The position numbers and the translations under genes are program-made. Below, one piece after another: positions 17,101 to 23,731 of a stretch of DNA of 64,000 bases (position 1 is the first letter of the stretch; every line of letters starts with the position of its first letter). The notes below the pieces were generated by a model. It was not told where the DNA came from, searched no databases, and saw only the letters and a list, made by a program, of their open reading frames with translations. Source of the DNA: CAYNFR01 sp964616755 (GTDB taxonomy: Bacteria > Bacteroidota > Bacteroidia > Chitinophagales > Saprospiraceae); NCBI GenBank assembly GCA_964616755.1, contig CAZTSI010000004.1:62001-126000 (forward strand), read 5' to 3'.

Positions 17101-17452
17101 TGATGAATCCGTAGGCTTGGAGGGTTGGTATATAGACGATATTGCGTTTTATAGACCTCTTGTGGAGTACATGAATACTTGCTTATATGATGATGACGAG
17201 ATGACTCAATGTGTAGCATCGCGCTTAGTGATCATCGATGACGAGATTGTTTGTGCTCCGGATACATTATATGTACGTGATTCTTTTCAAGATTATTATC
17301 GCGGAGAATTACTTTTGAGCAGTGATATATTTTTACCTCAAGAGCGATCATTTATCTTTGAGAGCTCAAACTCGATTGAGTTTCGACAAGGATTTCAAGT
17401 AAACCAAAACACAGAATTAATTTCGAATATTTTTAATTGTAATAATAACTGA
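14174..17452 (+). CDS. Secreted M36 (fungalysin) family metalloprotease with PA domain
   Basis: 1092 residues. Signal peptide (LLLFFALLGIGRMSAQ), then an FTP-like propeptide (about 30-190). The catalytic domain begins near residue 290 and holds the zinc site HEFAHG at about 530, with the third ligand in GEGWSDWYALM near 558. A protease-associated domain is inserted at about 400-510 (NIALIDRGGCSFTHKVQRAQ, GAAAVIICNN). A DUF11-like segment and a jelly-roll/MAM-like segment (about 830-1000, GLEGWYIDDIAFY) follow. The C-terminus (FIFESSNSIEFRQGFQV) resembles the 3-coathanger-stack domain common on secreted Bacteroidota proteins. Role: extracellular protein degradation. No standard T9SS sorting domain is seen. 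The thioredoxin gene follows by 4 bp. Confidence 0.88.
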   Translation: MHWPDLKLLLFFALLGIGRMSAQVPASVQAAFSKHRTYHQDTRLLSKYYDRGLDADIYHFAQTVNGLDLIDHVTTIVVDKKGELMHTGLRWSHVVDESSTEASVSPISGWQRFNTSSDKSLSRSSKQLKATNSKVNAALVKDEISWREVYVLKDKLLVRCYEYSYYDLGEWKQSYVDVKNGSLLMLRSFTTECSFDRDYLSAEAQHTMHSHQEYEELHTGSCQHAYRVFGRPLLSPLDGLRSLSLAPWLSAPNSSPQGWHDTTITRGNNVYAYEDKSANNLPGFSPNGGADLCFDFPLDVAQPIQLQTEPVIVNMFYWNNMLHDIMYQYGFDEAAGNFQLTNFTNEGLGNDRLLSEAQDGAGINNANFSSPPDGYSPVMQMFLWNGTVNSKVRYPALANSSFTATSASFAPDYIQVSGRVIQANSSDACSVINNAGALDGNIALIDRGGCSFTHKVQRAQAAGAAAVIICNNENSHSPMGGTPDSSILIPAIMMSKSSCDTLKLFLDSLVMDIQFNLALDSGLDNGIIAHEFAHGISIRLTGGPSISSCLNNQEQMGEGWSDWYALMMGLDEQSASTDIIGIGAYVANLPNASKGIRNYPYTTDMAQNPMTYNWIKFSSVPHGLGAVWATMLWDMTWALIEEHGFDEDIYTGSGGNNIALQLVTTALKLQPCAPGFVDGRDAILAADQLLYEGQNKCIIWQSFANRGLGFGANQGSSALRSDGIESFDLPPLCSESIYFAKQFSIGGAVGDTLEVTLILRNNLDIPLVDLAIHDTLSASMHYIDGSLTSGQMASNRLVIDIAQLEVNQELQYKYTCVLNGSSPGRVVQNHNWEHGFNGWSDNTFLGSSWILDTTDPVSGIHHLFVKNDANRQSAYMVSPPMLLLDSLIMSFWHKYSFEDKWDGGVVEITDDNGNNWFDLADFMLKNGYDASLNIQASSPVSGRRAFTSTRDDYKLTIIDLTPWYGKTIRIRFLAASDESVGLEGWYIDDIAFYRPLVEYMNTCLYDDDEMTQCVASRLVIIDDEIVCAPDTLYVRDSFQDYYRGELLLSSDIFLPQERSFIFESSNSIEFRQGFQVNQNTELISNIFNCNNN

Positions 17453-17456
17453 AAAA

Positions 17457-17759
17457 ATGGCTAAACAAAGTTTTTATGATATCGTAAATAGTGAAAAACC
17501 AACCTTGGTTGATTTTTTTGCTACGTGGTGTGGCCCTTGCAAGACAATGGAGCCGGTCGTCAAGCAACTTAAAGCAGATATGGGTGACAAAATAAGGGTA
17601 TTGAAAGTGGATATTGATAAGAATAACCAAATTGCCACGAAACTATCCATTAGAAGCGTGCCTACGTTTATGATCTATAAGCAGGGAAGAATACTATGGC
17701 AAGCAAGCGGAGGTCAATCGATAGGAAAATTGAAGGCAGAACTACAAAAGCACATATAA
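17457..17759 (+). CDS. Thioredoxin
   Basis: 100 residues, a single thioredoxin fold with the active site FATWCGPCKTMEP and the conserved cis-proline segment RSVPTFMIYKQG. No signal peptide, so cytoplasmic. It reduces protein disulfides or carries sulfane sulfur. It begins 4 bp after the M36 gene and is followed 1 bp later by the YeeE/YedE-type transporter gene. Together with the next three genes this suggests a sulfur-handling operon in which the thioredoxin accepts or reduces imported sulfur; that link is inference from context. The gene may be a dedicated copy rather than the housekeeping trxA. Confidence 0.9.
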   Translation: MAKQSFYDIVNSEKPTLVDFFATWCGPCKTMEPVVKQLKADMGDKIRVLKVDIDKNNQIATKLSIRSVPTFMIYKQGRILWQASGGQSIGKLKAELQKHI

Positions 17760-17760
17760 T

Positions 17761-18336
17761 ATGATAGATATCGTCAGCGCCCCGTGGCATTGGGCATTTT
17801 CAGGATTTGCCATTTCTATGGTCATGTTGTTATTGCTTATGGCAGGGCAACGATTTGGGATTTCTTCTTCCTTTCGCACTGTTTGTGCAATGTTCGGGGC
17901 GGGGAAGTATAGTGAATATTTTCGATACGAAATGAAAAGGGACGGCTGGTTGCTATTTTTCGTGGTTGGGACGATGGCAGGGGGATTCGTAGCCTCACAT
18001 TATTTAGGCTCTAAATTACCCGTACAAATTTCTTCTTCAACAACACAAGACTTAGCGGAACTGGGAATTATAGTTCCTACTATGTTGGAAGAAGGGCAGG
18101 GCTATGTGCCTATGGAATTGTTTGAATTTTCAGCACTGACCGATGCAGGTAGCTTGTCTTTCTTAGTCATTGGTGGATTGCTTATAGGTTTTGGTACGCG
18201 TTGGGCTGGTGGATGCACTTCTGGACATGCCATTAGCGGTTTATCCAATTTTCAATTACCCTCTTTGATTGCTGTCATTGGCTTTTTTATCGGTGGTCTT
18301 GCTATGACCCATTTTTTATTTCCGCTTATCTTTTAA
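17761..18336 (+). CDS. YeeE/YedE family sulfur transport protein
   Basis: 191 residues, about five membrane segments. It carries the family signature GFGTRWAGGCTSGHAISG near residue 145, whose Cys is the conserved sulfur-relay residue of YeeE/YedE (TsuA-type) channels that take up thiosulfate or sulfane sulfur. Length is about half that of full YeeE, and the second half is supplied by the next gene, a common split arrangement. An upstream extension is unlikely since the start is 1 bp after the thioredoxin stop. The substrate (thiosulfate, sulfide-derived or selenium species) is not settled by sequence. Confidence 0.87.
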   Translation: MIDIVSAPWHWAFSGFAISMVMLLLLMAGQRFGISSSFRTVCAMFGAGKYSEYFRYEMKRDGWLLFFVVGTMAGGFVASHYLGSKLPVQISSSTTQDLAELGIIVPTMLEEGQGYVPMELFEFSALTDAGSLSFLVIGGLLIGFGTRWAGGCTSGHAISGLSNFQLPSLIAVIGFFIGGLAMTHFLFPLIF

Positions 18337-18347
18337 AAAGAATAATC

Positions 18348-18761
18348 ATGAAGAATATAATTTTTCTATTCCTCGGAGTTTTGTTTGGTATTATTATGAC
18401 CAAATCAGAAGCTATATCTTGGTTTAGGATTCAAGAAATGTTTCGATTTCAGAGTTTCCATATGTACGGTATCATTGGGGTTGCCGTAGGGGTTGGTGTT
18501 TTGATTCACCTTCTCATTAAAAAGGGGGTGATAAAGGGGCTAAATGGCTCGACTATCGCCTTAGAAGAGAAACCAAAGACCTACGTAGCTAGTATATGTG
18601 GCGGTACTCTATTCGGACTAGGATGGGCGATGACAGGTGCATGTCCAGGGCCGTTATACGTGTTGTTTGGGCATGGCATTGTGAGTGTTGGGGTTGTATT
18701 GCTCAGTGCTTTTTTTGGAACGTTTTTATACGGTTTATCTAAATCAAAACTTCCTCATTAA
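18348..18761 (+). CDS. DUF6691 family protein, second YeeE/YedE half
   Basis: 137 residues, four membrane segments. The motif GWAMTGACPGPLYVLFGHG carries the conserved Cys of this half. Proteins of this family are encoded beside a YeeE/YedE half as here (11 bp gap) and probably form the two-part inner-membrane channel for reduced sulfur. The N-terminus (MKNIIFLFLGVLFGIIMTKSE) is a membrane segment rather than a cleaved signal. The next gene begins 2 bp after the stop. Confidence 0.85.
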   Translation: MKNIIFLFLGVLFGIIMTKSEAISWFRIQEMFRFQSFHMYGIIGVAVGVGVLIHLLIKKGVIKGLNGSTIALEEKPKTYVASICGGTLFGLGWAMTGACPGPLYVLFGHGIVSVGVVLLSAFFGTFLYGLSKSKLPH

Positions 18762-18763
18762 TA

Positions 18764-19690
18764 ATGCGTACAGAATGTTTGCTTTTCTGCTTTTGCTTGG
18801 TGCAATGTGCTTCAGCAAAACATTCTTCGGTCGTAGTTCGGGATGTCATACTTCATGTGTCGGGCATAGCCCCAAATGCTGGATATCCACAAGCTGATTG
18901 CCTTAAGGAGTGTCGCACGAGAGCGTGGGCAGATCCAAGTACTATTCAACACGTCGCCAGTATCTGTATCCAAGCTCTCGCACAAAACAAAGTCTATATT
19001 ATTGACGCCACTCTAGACTTTAAAGATCAATATCGCGAATTGACTCAAACGGGATTGGAGCTTCGGGGAATATTTTTGACACGTGCTCACATTTGCCATT
19101 ATGTCGGGTTGATTCACTTAGGGCGTGAAGATATGGCGACTAAGCAGGTTCCCGTTTATTGTATGGATACTAAGAGCTCTTTCATAACGGATAATGGCCC
19201 TTGGGCTCAATTGGTGCAATTAGAGAATATGCTATTACATAGACGCACACTTGACAACCTTTGCACTATCGGGTCGACCGTCAAGATTCATTCGGTTATA
19301 GCGCCTGATGGAGATGAGTATTCAGAGACGGTCGGATATCATAATGTAGGGCCTTATAAGTCTGCATTGTTCATTCCAGAAATTGAGAAGTGGAATCTTC
19401 GGAATCAGGAGATTGCAGAATGGGTAAAACGAGTCGACTATGCTTTTCTCGATGCTAGATTTTATACGAATGTAGAATTGCCACGTAGAGATATGATAAT
19501 GATACCACATTTATTCACGGTAGGGACAATGAGAAAATTATCTTCCTTGCCCCGAGCAGATCACTTGAAAGTACATTTTGTAGATTTAAATCATACAAAT
19601 CCCTTATTAGATTCTTCGAGTAAGGCTTATAGATCTATGCATGAGCGGGGTTTTAACCTAGCCGTTCAGGGCATGACACTGGGCTTATAA
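18764..19690 (+). CDS. PqqB-like MBL-fold protein with degenerate metal site
   Basis: 308 residues with a likely signal peptide (LLFCFCLVQCASA), so exported. Family features are plain: SGIAPNAGYPQADCLKECR, IIDATLDFKDQ, DNGPWAQLV, DEYSETVGY, SALFIPEIEKW, YAFLDARFYTN and NHTNPLLD. As I recall the family, the metal motif reads LTHAHIGHYTGL; here it is LTRAHICHYVGL, so the first His is Arg. The usual His before RDEYSETVG is also absent (APDGDEYSETVG), and the Asp of FIPDI is Glu. The protein is full length and clean, so it looks like a retained pseudoenzyme or a form with a changed site. Context is the YeeE/YedE sulfur operon. Confidence 0.8.
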   Translation: MRTECLLFCFCLVQCASAKHSSVVVRDVILHVSGIAPNAGYPQADCLKECRTRAWADPSTIQHVASICIQALAQNKVYIIDATLDFKDQYRELTQTGLELRGIFLTRAHICHYVGLIHLGREDMATKQVPVYCMDTKSSFITDNGPWAQLVQLENMLLHRRTLDNLCTIGSTVKIHSVIAPDGDEYSETVGYHNVGPYKSALFIPEIEKWNLRNQEIAEWVKRVDYAFLDARFYTNVELPRRDMIMIPHLFTVGTMRKLSSLPRADHLKVHFVDLNHTNPLLDSSSKAYRSMHERGFNLAVQGMTLGL

Positions 19691-19755
19691 AGAATGTTGT
19701 ATTGAACCATGCATATAATTTATATCTTGTCTTTTCATATGCAGCCATATTCATC

Positions 19756-21780
19756 GTGAGATCAACAATTTTCAGACACCCTTCAAAATTTGCCCAGGTC
19801 TGTTTAATCGTAATGGGATTTTGCTTTAACGATACTCTAAACGCTCAGCAGAGTTGCCTCCATGATACTCGACTTAGTGAGCGTATTGCTAACTATACGA
19901 TGAATGTTACGCTAGATCATGAAACTAAAACAGCAAGTGGTAACCAAGTCATTGTTTGGCATAATACATCTCCTGACACCGTCAAGGAGCTAAGGTTTTA
20001 TATGTATTTGAATGCGTTTAAAAACAATAAAACGAGCTACTTACGAGATTTAGACGGTCTCTTTTTTGGACAGAATCTATTTGATCGGGCTGAAGAAGAA
20101 TGGGGTTGGATAGAACTTCATAGTATTATTCAATCAGGCAAAGAACTTATTTCTTCCTTAAGATTTGAACGAGATATAGATGGCAATATGGATGATGAGA
20201 GTGTGGTTAGTGTTCAATTAGATCAAGTCGTAATGCCTGGTGATTCAGTAGTGCTGTTTACCCAATTTACGAGTAAGATGCCACGAACCTTGGTGCGGTC
20301 GGGCTATAGTAAGGATGATTTTTTTCATTTCGTCCATTGGTATCCCAAGTTGGGTGTATATGAGAAAAATAGCAAGGGAGTATGGGCTTGGAATTGTCAT
20401 CAATTCTTACGTCAAATGGAGTTTTATGGGGATTTTGGCACCTATGACATAACTTTGAGCACGTCAGATCATTTGAAAATAGGAGCCACAGGTTGTCTAA
20501 TGTCCGAAGAACGAATAGAAGGTGGTTTGATTAAAAGGCGATATCTAGGGCTGGATGTCATTGATTTTGCCTGGACGGTGTCTCCATGTTTTGAAGAATA
20601 TATAGAAAAATACAAACACATTACGCTCAAATTGCTTATACCTCCAGAGCACCGTGACATGAAAGAGCGCATTTTGCACTCGGCAACTGGGGCGTTTGCC
20701 TATTTAGAAGAACGGCTTGGTAGGTATCCTTATAATCAATTGACGATCATAGATCCACCTGTTCATGCACTAAATAGTGGATTTATGGAATATCCACAAT
20801 TAATTACTGGCGGATCATTTTATGGTATTCCCAAAGGATATCATGGCGTAGAGTCTTTGATCATTCATGAGCTTGCCCACCAGTTCTTTATGGGAATTTT
20901 AGCCAATAATGAAAAAGAAGAACCTTGGTTGGATGAGGGCATTGTTAGTTTTTATGAAGATCGTATTACTGATCATTTATTTGGTGCAAGACAGTCGTTT
21001 GTAGACTTGTTGGGCTACAAAGTTGGCAATAGCGCGTTATCTAGAAATGAATATACGAGCCAGTCTAATCTGCGATCTGATGCCATAAGTACAAAGAGTT
21101 GGGAGATAAAGGGAAGCTATAAACGCACCGTTTACAGTAAAGCCGCGACAGTACTACGCACCCTTATGGGTTATATGGGGGAAGAGAGGTTTGATGAAAT
21201 GATGAAAGAATACTACCGTCAACATGCGTTTACTCATCCTAGGAAGGAGGACTTTTATGCGATCGTTACTTCTTGGGCCTCGAATCACGATTGTCTAATT
21301 TGTCCGACGATTTCGGCTTTCCTACATCAAGCGATTGACGGCACAGAGGTATGCGATTATGCGGTAACCAATATTAGGCATACTGTAGATCATCATCCTA
21401 CAGGCATTTTTGGACGGGGCGATGGAAAGGCGTTTGTGCCGCACGATCATTCGAAAGACGTTGGTGAAATCTTATCGACTATTAGATTAGAGCGCAAAGG
21501 GTCGATGATTTTGCCGTCAACAGTTAGGATTACTTGGGAAGATGGAAGCGAAGAAGATTTCATTTGGGATGGGAGACAAACTATTGAAGATATCAACTTT
21601 AGAAATCGACGAAAAATAGTGTCAGCCTACTTAGATCCTGAACACTTGTTAACCTTGGATATTGATTTTAATAATAATAGCTTTACACTAACCCCTAAAA
21701 AGGATGCATTGTTAAAGTATGCCGAACGAACCATTTTTTGGGTGCAAAATATTCTACAAGCTTCAAGCTTTTTAATGTGA
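19756..21780 (+). CDS. M1 family metallopeptidase
   Basis: I place the start at GTG 19756, which gives a good signal peptide (RSTIFRHPSKFAQVCLIVMG, then NAQQ); the frame is open upstream to TTG 19702, with no ATG. About 674 residues. The zinc site is IIHELAHQFFMG with the downstream Glu in PWLDEGIVSFYEDR, the M1 pattern HExxH-x18-E. NSGFMEYPQL stands where M1 enzymes have GAMEN. An aminopeptidase-like beta domain precedes it (about 45-230). Probably a secreted or periplasmic peptidase. It follows the PqqB-like gene closely and overlaps the next gene by 4 bp (GTGA). Confidence 0.83.
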   Translation: MRSTIFRHPSKFAQVCLIVMGFCFNDTLNAQQSCLHDTRLSERIANYTMNVTLDHETKTASGNQVIVWHNTSPDTVKELRFYMYLNAFKNNKTSYLRDLDGLFFGQNLFDRAEEEWGWIELHSIIQSGKELISSLRFERDIDGNMDDESVVSVQLDQVVMPGDSVVLFTQFTSKMPRTLVRSGYSKDDFFHFVHWYPKLGVYEKNSKGVWAWNCHQFLRQMEFYGDFGTYDITLSTSDHLKIGATGCLMSEERIEGGLIKRRYLGLDVIDFAWTVSPCFEEYIEKYKHITLKLLIPPEHRDMKERILHSATGAFAYLEERLGRYPYNQLTIIDPPVHALNSGFMEYPQLITGGSFYGIPKGYHGVESLIIHELAHQFFMGILANNEKEEPWLDEGIVSFYEDRITDHLFGARQSFVDLLGYKVGNSALSRNEYTSQSNLRSDAISTKSWEIKGSYKRTVYSKAATVLRTLMGYMGEERFDEMMKEYYRQHAFTHPRKEDFYAIVTSWASNHDCLICPTISAFLHQAIDGTEVCDYAVTNIRHTVDHHPTGIFGRGDGKAFVPHDHSKDVGEILSTIRLERKGSMILPSTVRITWEDGSEEDFIWDGRQTIEDINFRNRRKIVSAYLDPEHLLTLDIDFNNNSFTLTPKKDALLKYAERTIFWVQNILQASSFLM

Positions 21781-22628
21781 AGCATTCTTTACATCGCATC
21801 CGATGGGCTATCCTTCAGAGTAGCCACTTGTTCAAAGTCATTATGGGCTTGTACCTTTTACAGTTTGCCTTGGCGCTGATTATTGGCATTCAAATATTTG
21901 AAGTGCTTGAAGCTTCGTTTGGCCAATCCATGATCGTCGATGAGATGATGACTGGATTCAATTATACGATTTTGATGGACTTCATCAATGTCCACGGGGC
22001 TTCGTTAAGTCCACTTATTGGATTGCTACGATGGGTAGTTCTTTTGTATTTGGTGATCAGCAGTTTTGTTCATGCGGGATTAATTCAACGAATTATCGAT
22101 AGCACTGAAAGTTTTTGGGGTGGTGCTTCTAAATTTTTCTTCGAATCATTTTGTATTGGGGCAATTGCAGTAGCTGCCTTGCTACTATTTAGTGCACTTT
22201 TATGGCTTCCGATATTGACGCAATTATTTCCATTGATTGAGTCATTTTCATCTGAAAAGCCCATTGTATTATTACTTATTGTAATGTTTGTCTTTTGGTT
22301 TTTGGGTGTTTCTCTACTTTTTACTTGGTCTGTCAAATCAAGATTTTTACTTATCAGCGGTCATCGAGCCTCTTCGTGGATAGCCATGCGCACCGCAGCT
22401 CAAGGCCTATGGCGTGATTGGATTGCCTTATTTCCAACTCTTTTGTTTTTGGCTATCGCTTATTTCTTGTTATATGTTATAGTCTTTTGGTTAGAGATTA
22501 GTGTAGGTATAAAGTCTATGGGTCTAATATTTTTATTTTTTATTCTTCACCAAATTGTCTTGTTGTGCAAAGTTTTCTTGGGCGTGGTGTCCTATCTTGT
22601 CATATGGCATAGAGTTCAGAGGTATTGA
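21777..22628 (+). CDS. Polytopic membrane protein of unknown function
   Basis: About 283 residues from GTG 21777, which shares GTGA with the M1 stop; a TTG at 21738 is also in frame but would overlap the M1 gene by 43 bp. It has about six hydrophobic stretches, such as IMGLYLLQFALALIIG, IAVAALLLFSALLWLPIL and VLLLIVMFVFWFLGV. No motif that I recognise. It may be co-translated with the M1 peptidase and so be a partner or simply an operon tail. Confidence 0.7.
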   Translation: MKHSLHRIRWAILQSSHLFKVIMGLYLLQFALALIIGIQIFEVLEASFGQSMIVDEMMTGFNYTILMDFINVHGASLSPLIGLLRWVVLLYLVISSFVHAGLIQRIIDSTESFWGGASKFFFESFCIGAIAVAALLLFSALLWLPILTQLFPLIESFSSEKPIVLLLIVMFVFWFLGVSLLFTWSVKSRFLLISGHRASSWIAMRTAAQGLWRDWIALFPTLLFLAIAYFLLYVIVFWLEISVGIKSMGLIFLFFILHQIVLLCKVFLGVVSYLVIWHRVQRY

Positions 22629-22705
22629 ACTTTGTCTGAATACGCCAAATTTGGCTGTTGATGGCGGCGACTTTAATCCACTATTTTAATTAATCTTGCG
22701 GCCTT

Positions 22706-23686
22706 ATGAATAAAGTCTTTTTAGCGCCCATCCGTATAAAGTTGCCTACTGTTTTTGGAATGAAGTCAGTCAATAGCTGGCTGTTAAAGGGGGAGGAGAA
22801 CATTCTTATTGATTGTGGGGAGGATACGCTCGAGTGTCGTGCAGCCTTGACTATTGGTCTAAAAGAACATGGCTTAGAAATTTCAAATATTGATCGGGTC
22901 GTCATAAGTCATGCTCATGTAGATCATATTGGTATGGCGTCTTGGCTGGCTACGGAGCATGACATCTCTATTTGGGTATCAGAATTAGTCTTTCCCTGGG
23001 CAGTGGATACTGAACATTGCTGGCAAGAAAGGGAGCATTATTTGGGCAATCAAATTTCACATTATTTGGGAGAAGAGGGGCGTCAACTTTTTTTTCATTC
23101 ATACATTGATATGATGGATAAGGTCATGGCGGTATGGCGAGCTGTACCGCGTGAAATGGTCCATGTCTTTTCGTCTGAAGGGCCTATAAACTTTGGCACT
23201 CAAACATGGCAAGTACTTCATTTGCCAGGACATGCTGCTACGCAAAGTGGCTTTTATCAAGCACAAAACCAATGGTTTATCTCATCGGATGCCTTGCTGC
23301 GCTTGACTCCGACCCCCGTTATTGAGCCAAGAAAGGATGGCTGTGACTACCGTTTCCCTATCGTCGAAATGATGAATTCCCTAAAACGTATAAAATCATT
23401 GCCGATCAAGCATGTGTATCCTGGACATTACAGAGCTTTTGACGACCCTGACTTGAAAATAGAAGAACAAATAGGTCGAATCGAACAAAGGACATTCGAA
23501 TGTCATCAGCTTATTTTGGGAGGTAATTTACAGGCCGTCGACTTATACCGCCAAATGTATCCGGGTAAATTCTATTTGCCTGCATTCAATATGGTGCTAG
23601 CCTATTTGGACTTATTGACTGAGAGAAAACAAGTCACACGTGTAGTAGAAAACGGACAAGTTTACTTCAAAAAAATAGGTCATTAG
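22706..23686 (+). CDS. MBL-fold metallo-hydrolase
   Basis: 326 residues, no signal peptide. The metal motif is intact: VVISHAHVDHIGMASWL near residue 70 (HxHxDH), LHLPGHAATQSGFY near 175 and the last His in HVYPGHYRAF near 235. A helical C-terminal part follows (FECHQLILGG to the end), as in LACTB2-like or RomA-like hydrolases. The substrate is not known. It lies alone between the membrane-protein gene and the PBP gene, with 77 bp upstream and 45 bp downstream. Confidence 0.85.
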   Translation: MNKVFLAPIRIKLPTVFGMKSVNSWLLKGEENILIDCGEDTLECRAALTIGLKEHGLEISNIDRVVISHAHVDHIGMASWLATEHDISIWVSELVFPWAVDTEHCWQEREHYLGNQISHYLGEEGRQLFFHSYIDMMDKVMAVWRAVPREMVHVFSSEGPINFGTQTWQVLHLPGHAATQSGFYQAQNQWFISSDALLRLTPTPVIEPRKDGCDYRFPIVEMMNSLKRIKSLPIKHVYPGHYRAFDDPDLKIEEQIGRIEQRTFECHQLILGGNLQAVDLYRQMYPGKFYLPAFNMVLAYLDLLTERKQVTRVVENGQVYFKKIGH

Positions 23687-23731
23687 CGAATCGGAATGTA
23701 CTGTATCTTCGTTGCTTCATAGACCAAAATT

